Source of the DNA: Zanthoxylum bungeanum
Lineage: Eukaryota > Streptophyta > Magnoliopsida > Sapindales > Rutaceae
NCBI GenBank assembly: GCA_019454045.1
Contig: SKCR01033437.1
Span: 150,683-214,682 of the forward strand
Direction of reading: 5' to 3'
Length of the DNA stretch: 64,000 bases
Shown: piece after piece, positions 43,961-55,985 of the stretch
Position numbering within the stretch: the stretch's first letter is position 1
How the letters are laid out: each line of letters starts with the position of its first letter
The notes under the pieces: model-generated
The model's database searches: none
Told to the model about the DNA's origin: nothing
What the model saw: the letters and a program-made list of their open reading frames with translations, nothing else
Translations under genes and position numbers: made by a program

Positions 43961-45866
43961 TGTTGGACAATTATGACCCATAGCGTCACTATTTGTAAAA
44001 GATATTGTGGTTTTTGTACAAATTAACTATGTGACAATGGAAATTGCATTTTATCATTTTGTAATTTGATTACTTAAATATATAAATGATAAAAGTCCTT
44101 ATGATTAGTTCCGGATTATAAGATATGAGACAATATCAATCCATAACGGTTTAATCATTAAATATCCCTAGTCGTAGTATTATCGAGATTGGACATCGAT
44201 AATGCGGAAGACTAGTATTATTGCACTTGTGCGTGTTATGGAAGCGTAACAACATAGTTCTCATATATTTAAGTATTAGATACTTATGCAAGTGTGATAG
44301 GAGGTTGTGTTTACCGATGGTACGGAAACAGCTTCACTCTGGATAGACCCCGTGGAATCCCATTGGTAGTATGACTATGTGTCTATGGGAATCCGCATCA
44401 GGGTAGGTGTATTTGGTCTTAACCTGAGACTTGCATCGCTAATACTTGCGACAATCAATACGCTTTGGTTTTGGTCGTCCAGGACTTTAACAGGTTCTGT
44501 GTACGCCTCTTCTGGGTTTATTGAGAATCGTAGTGTATTGGGTGTGATGTCAAGATGAAAGTATCACTTCAGTCATATGGAGATGATGATCACGCAGGGA
44601 TACAGAACTAGTACTCTAAATTGGTTGCAACCGTCGGGATAATATGACAAGGTCATGATTATCCGATTAAAGAGACTAGTTGCTTGTGATCCGATATATG
44701 CTTCGTACGGGGCAGACACTATTCCAGCCCCATGCCTTGCATGTGACATCTGATACTAGATCACAATACGCAATACTACGTATACTACACCTAAAAAAGA
44801 TTATATATTCCTTCAAGAATATTTCTGGAGAATTGGGAAGGCACGGTGCTTTGTTAGAAGCCAACCATGTCTCATAAATCGGTAAAAATGTAGTACGAGG
44901 TACGTACGTGTTCGGATAGTCTGACGATCGAATTTACTGCCAACATATCCAGGGATCTCTTGGGTCACTTCCCGAAGATTCACCGATGACGTATGATTCG
45001 AACATAATTAATCTGTGATTAATTGCGGAGAGATTTTATCTGGGATAAAATACTATTTGAAGAGAGAGAATGATTAATTTGGAATTAATCGATAAAATAA
45101 TATATTCGATATATTAAACGAAATTAGATTTCCACGCGGAATTAAAATTGGATTTTAATTCAGGCAAACGAATTAATTTAGAATTAATTCGCGAGCGACG
45201 TGATTGTAATTTTGCTTGGCATAATTATTCAATTAAATTTGATTTAATTGCGTCGCAACAGAAAATTTGTTAATTCGGATTAGCGAACCCGAGCCCGTGA
45301 TGTGTCGCGGGCCCACTCGGATTTTGAATCAAGTGGGGCCCACATGTCACATCACTTGTCACTTTAATTACTTGTTGGTGATGGGTTTTGGTGAAGGAAT
45401 GATGGTAACTTGTATGACACATTTGTGTGTAATGATGGGAATGACTTTTACCAAAATTTTAGATTTGGTATATCATTTGATTTTTGAAATCAATTAACAC
45501 AAGTTATTCACTCATTCTCTCTCACTCACTCACGGTTTTGGAAGCCAAAACACTCTCTCCAATCTCTTCTTTTCTTTCCATCTTATCTTGGCTGAAACTA
45601 GAAGGAAGAATAAGAAGTTTTTGTTGCAAAAATTTCTAAGTGCTAGCACACATAGGAATCATCCAAGGTGATAGGGAAACCATCCCAAAAGCTTGGAGCT
45701 TGGATTTCAACCTCAAAAGTGGAGCTTGGCCGAAACTTGGAGGAATAATTTTTGTATTTGACGCATCCTATATCCGATCAAAGTAAGTTTAATTCCGCTA
45801 TTCTTCTTTGAGTATTCACTTGATTTCATTGCTTTATATGATCATGGAATGTCTTAGAGACCAACA
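43961..45866 (+). repeat. 5' LTR of Copia-2
   Basis: 1,906 bp, TGTTGGACAATTATGACC to GACCAACA, matching 62641-64000 and the longer Copia-1 LTR. Confidence 0.93.
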
Positions 45867-45867
45867 A

Positions 45868-45881
45868 TGGTATCATGGAGC
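45868..45881 (+). other. Primer binding site of Copia-2
   Basis: TGGTATCATGGAGC, one base after the LTR, close to the initiator Met tRNA site TGGTATCAGAGC. Confidence 0.75.
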
Positions 45882-48073
45882 CTAATGAGCATGAAATATA
45901 CTTAGGGTTTATATACTAAAATTTGGGTAAATTTGATTTGAGCATGTTTTAATCAAATTGTTTGTTTGAGTATGCTTGTATGTTGATAACTTAGAGTTAT
46001 GCATGATCAATTTTAGAAAAAAATTAATTGGATTAATTTTGCCCAAAATGCTAGGCTTGGCCGAATACTATATGCCCTAAAAGTCATGGTATTTTTTGTT
46101 TCTTTTGATCATTGGATGAGTTTAAAGACTTGGGATAAATTGATTAATGATTTAATTGGATTGAAATCGAAATCGGTTTTAAAAAAATCCCAAAATGTCG
46201 TGACCTTGAGAAGCATGAAATGAGATGATTTTTTGTTTTAATAATATTGGACATGTGTTGAACAAATTAAAGCATGATTAATTAATTAAATTGATTTTTG
46301 GAAATTTAGTTTAGATAATTAATTAATGCAATACACTTTAATTAATTAAATTATGAAATTTGAAATTTTAGAATTTGATTAATTGGGCTTAATTTAGAAT
46401 TGGGCTTTAAATGTTGTATTTGGGCCTACTGGGCTTGGTTGGGCCAAGTTGCTTTAGGTCAATTGGATTGGATCCAAATTGGGCCTTTCCATTAAGTCCA
46501 AATATGACAAATAGGCCTTTTATGTTTAATTGGGCCTAATGGGCCGAAATTGGTTTCTTGGTAAATAGGGTGATTCCTTAATTGGGCTTTGGTATTTGGG
46601 TTTGACCCATATTGACCAAAGTCCATGCCTTAAGAAATTAATTGAAAGCCCATTGGACTTTAATTAAATGACATTGGATGTTAATTGGGCTTTGAGACCC
46701 ATTTAGATTAGATTTGGAATCTAAGTCGTAAAGGCGCATTAAAAATGTAATTATTTAATTTGAAATTAAATATAGAATTAGTATTGAATGCGAATTAAAT
46801 TAGATTTAAATTGTAGTTCGATATAATTCAAGAATTCGTACTTTGAGTACTTATTCTTAAACGAGTTGGACTCGAGCAAATCAAATCGTTGTTTGAACAT
46901 TGGATGATCACTTTATTTAAAGATTAATTAATTGAATTAGATTGATTGAATAACATGCTTTATGTGAATACATGGATTTGTTGAATGAATAATGTATATC
47001 GGATGGATATTAGAAGAGAAATGACAATTTTGGAAATTGTTGTAAATTTAGAATTTATTAAATTGGACCTGCGAGTCCAGCCTTATCTCTCTCGATTCTT
47101 TGTAATTCTCTTCTCACCTAATTCCCCTCAATTTTAATGAGGTTTGTTTAATTGTATTATGTAATTGGGTAGAATTAGGAATAATGCTAGCCGGGGAGAG
47201 GAAATGGAGTGATTTATTCTAGGAACAATATGTGAGATATCCATCCGCATATTGTTATTAATTTATTTTCCGTGCCTTATTATGCTTTTAGAATGCATGC
47301 TTAAGGGTGTATGATGAGACCTAACAAAGATAATAAATTGGTTGCCAATTTACGTGAAAAACCCTCAATAAATATTAAGCGTTTTCCTTCCATTTAGTGA
47401 TTCTTACTCAAGATCCAAGATTGGCACTGGTTTGTTGACCAAAGTCAAGACCTTTGTCCATCGCGGATGTGTTTGAATCATGAAGGCTTTGTTCCATATC
47501 GTATGTCTTGTCCAAGTTGTGATTTATTGGCCAAAGTCAAGATCACTTCTTGTCCATCGACATCGATTACGAAGCTTTCCAAAGTCAATGGGTTCTGCTT
47601 AACTGGAATCATTAAGCTTGTTGTGCCAAAGCCAATGCTTAGTTGATTCAGAGGAAAAAAGTTAGGAAAATATATTGGATATATTGGCATATATATTGTA
47701 TATATGTTTTGGACTTGGAGGTCCACCTACCGGATCTAGGAATTAGATGAGATCCAATTGATCTTAGAGATCTACCTAATTAAATATCATACAGCTTGTT
47801 GGCCAAAGTCAAGGTTGTGTGTTATTTAACGGGATCCTAGCCCACTAGGAAACTAGGTTTCCCGAGTACTCAACAGAGGGTTAGAGGCTCGCCGAAAAAT
47901 AGTGGGAGGCTAGTATTGAATTTGCAATTTCATTCAAATACTTAGTTTTACGCGCTTTCAAATTATTTCGTCAATTATTTTTATTAGTTGGACTAATATA
48001 TTATTATTTTTCTTATAACAGTTAGATTGTACCCATACATCGTTAATCGAATAGTTGGACTATTGCGGTTAAG
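45882..48073 (+). other. Leader of Copia-2
   Basis: About 2.2 kb without a sense ORF, aligned to the Copia-1 leader. The (T/A)TTG(T/A)(C/G)CAAAGTCAAG motif recurs near 47431, 47525 and 47797. A minus-strand open frame at 47478-47726 (82 codons) contains MIPVKQNPLTLESFVIDVDG, nearly the same as the Copia-1 antisense frame MIPVKRYPLTMESFVINVDG. Confidence 0.65.
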
Positions 48074-48375
48074 ATGACTGGAAAGTTAAGCATTAGGGAT
48101 ATTGTCATGGGCGATAATGTCTTTAATAGCACAAATTTCAAGACTGTGATATGAATATCAGAATTGTTCTGGGATCCGAGAAGTTACTCTACACTATAGA
48201 GAGACCTCTTGGGCCTAAGCCACGACCTGATCAATTGCTTGAGCTAGAGCTTTGGAAGACTCATAGCGATGACAACGCGACCGCTCAATCGGTAATGCTT
48301 GCTGCTATGACTCCGCAATTCTGTCGTCAAAACAAGGGATTGGATCCCTATGAGATGATGATGAAGTTGCATGAT
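48074..48375 (+). pseudogene. Copia-2 gag, first part, up to the Gypsy-B insertion
   Basis: Starts ATG 48074 (MTGKLSIRDIVMGDNVFNST). A one-base loss near 48140 shifts the frame, which resumes at 48151 (NIRIVLGSEKLLYTIERPLG) and continues through VMLAAMTPQFCRQNKGLDPY to KLHD at 48375. This is the UBN2-type gag of plant copia elements. The frame runs on into Gypsy-B LTR to 48489, which is artificial. Confidence 0.78.
48371..48375 (+). repeat. Left target-site duplication of Gypsy-B (ATGAT)
   Basis: Identical to 58964-58968 on the other side of Gypsy-B. Confidence 0.93.
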
Positions 48376-49035
48376 TGTAGGCATTGTATTTTGCATATCA
48401 GCCCAATGATGAGCCTCGAATGGAGGCACTACTTTTTAGTTGCGGAATTTACGGAAAGCGGTCGTCGGAAGGGAAGGGTCAAGAATTGACTGTTTTTATT
48501 GAATTTGGTTCGCTTGTTCAAGCTTCGGGTTCGCTCGTTCGGTCTCAATTTTAAATTTATCATCGGCCCGGTTCACAAACACACACCCATGCCGTATCCA
48601 TAAAACAACCCATGTCGTCCCTCTCCCTCTGACAATCTCTCGGCAATCATCAAAGCAAACCATAGGGGTCTGTTTCTTTCTCTCAGCAACGAACACAATA
48701 AGCCAAATCTCCACATGCCTTACACTCCATCCCCAAACACAAAATGCCAAGCCTCCACGTGAACAAACCAAAACCAAACACAAATTACCATACACCCAAA
48801 CACTAACAACCAAAGACCACCCATGCAAACCCAAATGAACCCATCCCCACGTGAGTGATCTCCAAACCAAGTACCCCAGACGCCCATCACCGAATCTCCT
48901 CCATTATCTCCTTAACATTCACGCCCCATCATCTCCATGATCTGGATCATTCAGCCCTCCTTGATGAGGTCACTGCCATGAACCCATGATAGAGGCAAGG
49001 ACTTCAGGCACAAGGGAGAACCCACTCCATTTTCA

Positions 49036-49236
49036 TCAGCCTTCACTTGCACCCAACTCAGCCCCTATCCCCTTCACCCACTCCTCTCGGCCCCTTAACC
49101 TCACGTAGAGACTGCCAACAGAGCGATAGACCTCACACATCTTCAGCCACAAAAGACTCTCCTTCAAGTCATCCCTATCCTTTTTAGCAGCGCCCATGAC
49201 AACCTTCAACAGATAAAAAACTTCACCTTGGATCAC
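49036..49236 (-). pseudogene. Antisense open frame inside the Gypsy-B LTR
   Basis: Encodes GEVFYLLKVVMGAAKKDRDD, then LKESLLWLKMCEVYRSVGSL and RGREEWVKGIGAELGASEG. The 3' LTR copy is longer (56820-57095, 91 codons, starting MGLLMVVDSREAGTVDR) because a stop here corresponds to a tyrosine codon there. The composition is protein-like and helical, but I recognise no family. It may be a captured host exon or chance. Confidence 0.3.
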
Positions 49237-50364
49237 CTAGAGGGGGATCATGTAACCAAGCCTATCGACAGTCCCTGCCTCACGCGAATCAACCACCATC
49301 AACAGCCCCACACTTCACGGCAATAGACTTCACGCCTAACAGCCTGCTTCACATACATACACCCTCATCACGTCCATAACTTCACGACCACCCACTCTAT
49401 TCAGGAGCTCTCACACAAAACTGCCGTGAGCAGCCTTCAAACATGTTTTGACGCCCTTAAGCTCGTCAAGCCCTAAACACAGCCCTTAAAGTCCCCTCTG
49501 GTTCACGCCACTGACGTACGCCATGAACCCTCACACGTACTTGATCAGCTCACAAGAATAAAGCCTCTATCCATTTTCCTTTGCTCCACGCCTCACTGCC
49601 CATGCACCGTCTGAACCAAACTGCACCACCTTCATCTTCATAAACTCACGCCAGTAACAACACTCATCAGCACCTCATTCATGCCTGACCAGACTGCACA
49701 CCGAGACTCCAACCAACTCCCTGATTCATGCCTGATACTCCCTCACAAACAGCCACCTTCAACGCCTAAACAGTGCCCTCACAGCCCTCACAGATAGCCT
49801 CACAAAATAGCCAGTTCACTACCCTTTGTCTCTCTCTACTCACGGCTAAACAAACCACAGCTCACACTACAAACTCCTCTCGGCAGCAGACCACTCACAG
49901 CCACTGCCAGCTCAACCCACGCCCACTGCACCTTCACTGCTCGAGTCTCGCACCAACACGCCCTTGCATGATAACATACCTTCAGCCCACTGACCAGCCA
50001 TGCATCACCTCTCAACGCAAATCACACCCTCACGTAGCCAACAGCCCTCCTCATCAAACTGCCGAACCAAACCTTCAGCCATGCAGTCCCATGCATGCGT
50101 TAAACACAACAGTGAAGTAGTCTCTCCTTCGACCTAGTCAGCACGCATCACTTTCCTCTCTCTCATGATAAACACGAGCCAAACCGACCAACGTAACCAG
50201 CCTCCCATCACGCCCCTCACTGCATGAAATTGCACTGCCGTGAAATGCCATGAACCTACTGCCATTGCCAAGCCGTGAACCCTGCAGTCCTCCAATGCCA
50301 CAAACCCTAAAGCCAACAGCCCCCTTTGCCACGTGAATCCATGCAGCCCATGCATACGTAGAAA

Positions 50365-50565
50365 CAGTGGGGATTACAGTGAAGATTTAAGTGAAAACAG
50401 TGAGAAAACAGAGGAAAAATAGACTGAAAATAGCGAGCGGAAACCGCGAGTGAAAACAGTGAAAATGGACCCGTGAAAACAGCGGAAATAGCGGACGGTG
50501 AAAACAGAGAAAACAATGAACCTGTGAAAACTGCAGAAACAGTGGACCAGTAAAAATAGCAAAAC
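50365..50565 (+). repeat. Short degenerate repeat, GTGAAAACAG type, in the Gypsy-B 5' LTR
   Basis: A run of GTGAAAACAG(T/C)G, GGAAATAGCGG and similar decamers. The 3' LTR counterpart is 58155-58365. Gypsy-A has a comparable GAAACAGCGAG-rich segment at 12540-12640, just before the same conserved block. Confidence 0.65.
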
Positions 50566-50615
50566 GATATCCCTTCCGGCACCGTGGAACGCACTCCCGG
50601 AAAGCGACTAAAAAG

Positions 50616-50617
50616 GT
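50616..50617 (+). promoter_or_regulatory. Possible splice donor in the Gypsy-B 5' LTR
   Basis: AAAAAG then GTAAGACCTGAGGG, a strong consensus donor, followed by T-rich intron-like sequence. The 3' LTR has it at 58402. Gypsy-A has AAAAAAAG then GTTAGACTTGAGGG in the same position (12712). Confidence 0.4.
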
Positions 50618-50654
50618 AAGACCTGAGGGCACCCTTTTATCTTATTTCTGTTAT

Positions 50655-50955
50655 TTATTTTCTAAGCATGATGTAGTCGTTTAAGTTTATTATTGCTTTA
50701 TGCATGATTAGGATGTTTAATATGTTATAGTTTTATGCATGACTAGTTGGTTGTGCTTGAGCATGATTTAATTGTTTAGTATGATATTTATTTTCCTATG
50801 CATGATTAGGTTGTTTAGTATGATGTTTAATGCATGATTAGTTGGTTGTTCTAAGCATGATGTAGTCGTTTAGTATGATATTTATTTTCTTATGCATGAT
50901 TAGATTGTTTAGCATGATGATGTTTTATGCATGGTTAATAGGTTGTTCTTAAGCA
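50655..50955 (+). repeat. Irregular TATGCATGATTAG tandem repeat in the Gypsy-B 5' LTR
   Basis: Units of roughly 40-60 bp built from ATGCATGATTAG(G/T), TTGTTTAGTATGAT and TAAGCATGATGTAGTCG. The 3' LTR copy is at 58455-58745. This block has the same position as the 175-bp and 123-bp repeats of Gypsy-A. Confidence 0.75.
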
Positions 50956-50989
50956 TGTTGTGTAGACTTGTTAATATTGCACAAATCCA

Positions 50990-51175
50990 TTCATTACAAA
51001 CGACATAAGTAAGGGACCATTCCGAACCCAACGGTTTGAGGTCTTCCCTTGCGAGGGGTGAGTGCGGCCTTAAATCTTTGTCCCGGTTCACACCGGGTGG
51101 CGACTCCATGTTATTTCGTACTTCCCAACCGGGCCGCAAGCCCGGAACAGCGTCGTCTATTTTCTGTGTCCTACA
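50990..51175 (+). other. Conserved hairpin-rich U5 end of the Gypsy-B 5' LTR
   Basis: Same three hairpins as Gypsy-A: 51046-51057, CCCGGT-TCAC-ACCGGG at 51082-51097, and CCGGGC-CGCAA-GCCCGG at 51129-51145. The loop of the third hairpin differs from Gypsy-A while its stem is unchanged. TGGCGACTCCA follows the second hairpin at 51098. Confidence 0.75.
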
Positions 51176-51178
51176 GTC

Positions 51179-51197
51179 TGGCGACTCCACTGGGGAT
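51179..51197 (+). other. Primer binding site of Gypsy-B (tRNA-Arg type)
   Basis: TGGCGACTCCACTGGGGAT begins four bases after the LTR end. As remembered, it is complementary to a plant tRNA-Arg 3' end with at most one mismatch. Confidence 0.72.
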
Positions 51198-52129
51198 AGA
51201 GAATCGGCTCCGAAATAATGTCTTGTAATGTTTGGATTTGTGCTTTAATTAATCATGACTAATGTGGGTTTAAGGAGTTTAATCAAATGCATTGTTTAGG
51301 CTAGGTGATGGTTGGTGTCTTCCTTCACTCACTACCTTTCGAGGAAAAGCTGTGAAGGCACCTAGATAATCATTCACCTGTAGCTTGTTGTGATAGACTA
51401 GTTTGGAGGACTCGTTGTTTATTCCTGTCACCAAGCGATAAGAGCCTAAGAGGCTTGGGTACTTAAGAGAGCCTCGCTCCACCCTCCCTCTGGGGAATCT
51501 ACAACGGGAAGTCCATTCGACAGTTAGTCACACACCACATCTTGTTGGCACGTACCGTAAGGTATAAAAAAGGTGCGTTCACTTGGTCGCTTGAACCCTT
51601 GAGTGGGGAGTCCTAGTTGTGAACAATCCTTCGTCAGCGAGAGCTTTTGTTTACACTCATAAAACCTACATGTGAACCTTAGTTGCACGACCCTTAGAAA
51701 ATATTTGTCTATGTTTGATTTTTGGACTATCGTCATTTGGATTCAGTTGGACTCTTTATCAAAAGATGTGAACTCGTTGGGCCATTTAAACTGGGACAAG
51801 TTCATGTCATTTTGACAATTAGGCCAAAATTTCTAAAATGTCGATGGGCCAGTTTGTGTTTGTGCCTTTTATCATTTGAAGTTATTTAGTTATATTATCG
51901 CAAAGTGTAAACAAGTTGGGCCTTTTCAACTGGGGCAAGTTTGCACCGCGCAATGATGTGATTGAATGCTTTAAAATGATGATAGGCCAACTTATATATG
52001 TATTTTTCGCATCACACGCATCTCAAGCATTTCATGCATACACGCATCATGTTAACCCTTTTGTGTCTTAAAAGCCATCATAGATACCCGTTGGGTTGGG
52101 GAAGACTTGTCAGAAGACCATCAGCCAAC
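51198..52129 (+). other. Leader of Gypsy-B
   Basis: Homologous to the Gypsy-A leader. Two copies of the GTTGGGCC-TTT-AACTGGG motif lie near 51776 and 51914. No gene is seen. Confidence 0.6.
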
Positions 52130-52500
52130 ATGAGTGAGTCAGCCAACGATGGATCCCGCATGGATCAATTGGAGACCAAAGTAATAGGAATTATTGAGAT
52201 GTTGCAAGTTCTGACTAATGTTGTGGCCAGTTTGACCGTACCCGGTATAGCCGATAACAGAAAGTTGTGCAATCAGAAAGGAAAGATCATCGGGGAATCC
52301 TCGGAAGAAGCAAGCAGAAAAGACAGTATAGTCATTCAGCAATGGGAAACGGGCAGTGAGACTATCAGATTTAAAAGAGAATGAGTTCACCGAACCGATC
52401 AATGTTGACAGATTGAAGTTGTATTTAGCCCGAGAGAGAGAAGATTGAGCAGTCACCAAAGGAATTGGCGGAAGACCTAACCCAACGGGATATGAAATTC
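52130..52500 (+). pseudogene. Gypsy-B gag N-terminus fused to the pol C-terminus
   Basis: ATG 52130 starts MSESANDGSRMDQLETKVIG, the coiled-coil N-terminus also seen in Gypsy-A. After about 45 residues the sequence changes to the region that precedes the pol tail in Gypsy-A (GESSEEASRKDS). A TGA at 52382-52384 ends the frame. Shifted by one base, the pol tail reads NEFTEPINVDRLKLYLARER, then SPKELAEDLTQRD. The internal deletion is larger than in Gypsy-A, since the whole gag core is gone. Confidence 0.68.
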
Positions 52501-53260
52501 ATCCATGCATACATGCATACACGTAACTTGCATCCCTTGTTTGGTGTTTTGTTATTGCAGGTTTTTTAACAGAAATGAAGAGCTAGCAGGAGGAAACACA
52601 TGGAGCCAAGGAGCACAATGAGGGTCTAACCCATCAAGAATAGGGAGTATCTCTACACATGTATGTGTATACGTTACATACACACGTCTTTATTCTATTG
52701 TTTTGTGTTTACAGGTTTAAAGAAAAAAAGAAAAGAAGAGAAAGCAGCAAAAGCACTAAAGACGGCGATGAAGCCACCTTGACGGAAGGATTTCGATCAT
52801 GTCTGGCTGAAGACGATGAATTTAGCGCTAACAGGGAGGCAACCAGTGCACTTTGTTGCGATTTCTGTTTTCATGTTTTGTGTATACATGTTGTGGAGTT
52901 TTTTAATTTTATGTGTTATTTTTGTAGGTAAAAGCAAAGACGGAGCATGTTAAGACTGAAGGAATGGTGTTTGGGCAATCACAAAAATGGGAGCTAATTC
53001 ATTAGTGGTTGCAGAGTAAGAGGCCAAGAGGCACGAGTTTGTCACTAAATCAGTAGATGACATTTTCTTGACGGCGACAAAGGTCGAAAAGTTGATTGAC
53101 CGGATCCTGGCTTTTGAGCCGAAGCTTGACCCCATCCTCTCGACACTGGACTGGACTGATAATGATCCTAGCAAGAAGCGCAAACTGGACATTGATCTAA
53201 ATCGGTGATGTGCCCTGCTGACCAGGTATTCCAAGGCCTATTTGGAAGTTTATGTTTTAT
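52501..53260 (+). other. Post-pol region of Gypsy-B
   Basis: Contains two intron-like segments: GTAACTTGC to TTATTGCAG (52527-52560) and a T-rich stretch to GTTTACAG (52670-52711). A 90-codon frame at 52659-52931 contains RFKEKKKRRESSKSTKDGDE and is not recognised. It may be the remains of an accessory ORF. Confidence 0.4.
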
Positions 53261-53268
53261 TTTAATTG

Positions 53269-53850
53269 ATGAAAAAAGAAAAAAAAATGAGTAAAAAAAA
53301 AAAAAAGAAAAAAAAATGAATGAAAATGAATGAAAAAAAAATGATGAAAGAAAGAAAAAAAAATGAGTGAGAGAAGTCTTGGTAATTAGACATATGTCCG
53401 ATGATGACATTGAATGCTGTAGGGGAAACCCTAGAAACGATAAGTGCGAGAAACGCTCTCTTCCGGTATCCTGAATGGATTGATCTCAGTTAGACTCACG
53501 AGCACTTGATTACAGAATCCTAGCAGTAGAAACCTGAGTAGTTATCGAGGTGACTAGTTGAAGAGATGATGTATTAGTGAATGACCGTTTGCCTGGGTGT
53601 CCACACTTGTTTACTGATGCTATGATATATGATATGGTTGAAAAAAAAATAAAAGTCTCTGAAATAAAAAGAAAAAAAAAATAGACCACCTATAACCGAT
53701 AAGCGTGAAGCTACCCATGGGCGAGTATTAGGACCACCATGAGGAGAAATGCTACCTTAAAGGGTAGGTGTGTCAGAAAAGAAAAGAGAAAAGAAAAAGA
53801 AAAAAAAAAAAAAAAAATGAAAAGAAAGAGACAAAAAAAAAAAAGATAAA
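53269..53850 (+). repeat. A-rich purine tracts in Gypsy-B
   Basis: Long GAAAAAAAAATGA(G/A)-type runs at 53269-53370, 53640-53680 and 53775-53845, separated by normal-composition DNA. Phenylalanine-rich ORFs on the minus strand (53168-53410, 53757-53954) arise from these tracts. Confidence 0.75.
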
Positions 53851-54179
53851 GAAGACCATATCATATTGAGTATGCTGAAGTAATCACAGAATGTGATTAA
53901 GACATCCAGGTTGGTTAGACTCACTGGTTCGATTCTATGAAACGAAATCACCAAGTTGGCTTACTAAAGGACTAAGCTGCGAAAGAGCCTTAGCACACAC
54001 ACACTAAGAGTCTAGTTCAGATCACCCATTCAGACAATCGAAATTGAGTGTATCAAGTACTTTGAAGGTTCTCTGTTTTCGACACGAAGCATTCGTTGAG
54101 GACGAAAATATGTTTAGCTATCAAGATTGTCTCGAGGAGGGCAATATAGTATGTTGAAATAAATCATTTACTTCATTAT
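53851..54179 (+). other. Spacer before the Gypsy-B repeat array
   Basis: No ORF or motif that I can support. It includes AAGCATTCGTTGAGGACGAA near 54086, resembling the sequence found after pol in other plant elements. Confidence 0.35.
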
Positions 54180-55985
54180 CAGTCTTTTCCGAATATGGCA
54201 CTCTGGGGGCGAGGCCCACATCATTATCAGTCCTTGCCGGGTATGGCACTCTGCGGGTTGAGGCCCACATCACTATCATTCTTTGTCGGGTATGGTACTA
54301 TGGGGACGAGGCCCACACAGTATCAGTTTTGCCGGGTATGGCACTTTGGGGGGCAAGGACCACATCTTTGTCAGAATCAGTTTTGCCGAGTGCGACATTT
54401 CGGGTACGGAGACACAGTATCAGTTTTACCGGGTATGACACTCCAAGTATACAGTATCAGTTTTGACGGGTATGGTAATCCGAGAATGGAGCAGAGTCCG
54501 AGAATGAACAAACCGAGAATGGTAATCTGAGAATGGAGCAGAGTCCGAGAATGGAACGCGATTCGAGAATGGACCACATCACAGTAACGGTTCGGGAATG
54601 AACCGCCCCACACGATAACAGCATGTTGAAATGAACCATCCCACACTAGTATCAGTTTTCGGGGATGAGTCACAGGGTCGAAGCCCACGTCAGCATCAAC
54701 ATCAGTAACAGTTTTGGGGATGCATCCCAGGGTCGAGGCCCACATTATATCAGTAGTTTTGGGGATGTGTCCCAGGGTTGTAACCCACTTTATCAGTATC
54801 AGTTTGGGCGAGGACCATATCAGTATCAGTTTGGGGCGAGGCCCGCATCAGTATCAGTTGGGGGGAGGCCCACATTAGCATCAGTTTGGGGCGAGGCCCA
54901 TATCAGTATCAGTTTGGGCGAGGCCCATATCAGTATCAGTTTGGGGCGAGGCCCACATCAGTATTAGTCTGGGGACGAGGCCCATATCAGTATTTGTTTG
55001 GGCGAGGCCCATATCAGTATCAGTTTGGGCGAGGCTCATATCAGTATCAGTTGGGGCGAGGCCAATATCAGTATCAGTCAGGGGCCGAGGCCTACATCAG
55101 TATCAGTCCGGGGGCGAGGCCAACATCAGTATCAGTTTGGGGCGAGGCCCACATCAATATCAGTTCGAGGGCGAGGTCCCTATTGTCAGCGGTGTTGGGT
55201 CGAGGTGCCTAGGGTCGAGGTGCCCCCGTTGTCAGTTGTAGTTCAGGGTCGAGGTGCCCAGGGTCGAGGTGCCCACTACATCATCAGTTCGAGGGTGAGG
55301 TCCCTATTGTCAGCGGTGTTGGGTGGAGGTGCCCCCGTTGTCAGTTGTAGTTCCGGGTCGAGGTGCCCAGGGTCGAGGTGCCCACTACATCATCAGTTCG
55401 AGGGCGAGGTCCCTATTGTCAGCGGTGTTGGGTCGAGGTGCCCAGGGTCGAGGTGTCCCCGTTGTCGGTTGTAGTTCCGGGTCGAGGTGCCCACTACATC
55501 ATCAGTTCGAGGGCGAGGTCCCTATTGTCAGCGGTGTTGGGTCGAGGTGCCCAGGGTCGAGGTGCCCCCGTTGTCCATTGTAGTTCCGGGTCGAGGTGCC
55601 CAGGGTCGAGGTGCCCACTACATCATCAGTTCGAGGGCGAGGTCCCTATTGTCAGCGGTATTGGGATGCGTCCCAGGGTCGAGGGCCCCGTTGTCGGTTG
55701 CAGTTATCGGGATGCGTCTCAGGGTCGTGGACCCACTACATCATTTTTGGGGATGCGTCCCGGGGCCGAGGCCCATTTTGTCAGCGGTGTTGGGTCGAGG
55801 TGCCCAGGGTCGAGGGTGCCCCGTTGTCGGTTGTAGTTCCGGGTCGAGATGCGTGCCCAGGGTCGAGGTGCCCACTACATCATCAGTTCGAGGGTCGAGG
55901 TGCCCCCGTTGTCTGTTGCAGTTCCGGGATGCGTCCCAGGGTCGAGGGCCCACTGCATCATCATCACAGTTCACATTCGGTGGTT
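54180..55985 (+). repeat. Complex tandem-repeat array before the 3' LTR of Gypsy-B
   Basis: Three zones. First, 54190-54480: units with TTGCCGGGTATGGCAC and GGCGAGGCCCACATCA. Second, 54780-55170: short units of about 26-30 bp, TTTGGGGCGAGGCCCA and TATCAGTATCAG. Third, 55170-55960: a higher-order unit of 109-124 bp marked by TCATCAGTTCGAGGG at 55281, 55390, 55499 and 55623, containing one or two GGGTCGAGGTGCCC subunits. Many overlapping ORFs on both strands follow from the repeats and are not called. Confidence 0.9.

Larger units (their letters stand above)
48376..51175 (+). repeat. 5' LTR of Gypsy-B
   Basis: 2,800 bp, matching 56157-58963. The middle is unusually C-rich (many CCTCACAGCC and CACGCC phrases, 48600-50350). 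Downstream come a GTGAAAACAG-rich purine segment, a possible splice donor, an irregular TATGCATGATTAG repeat, and the hairpin-rich end. Confidence 0.94.

Noticed and set aside
50307..50632. Overlapping minus-strand ORFs in the Gypsy-B LTR with FTGSLFSLFSP-type repeats
   Set aside because: They are produced by the GTGAAAACAG repeat read in antisense.
53168..53954. Phenylalanine/serine-rich minus-strand ORFs, membrane-protein-like
   Set aside because: They are translations of poly(A)-rich tracts on the opposite strand.
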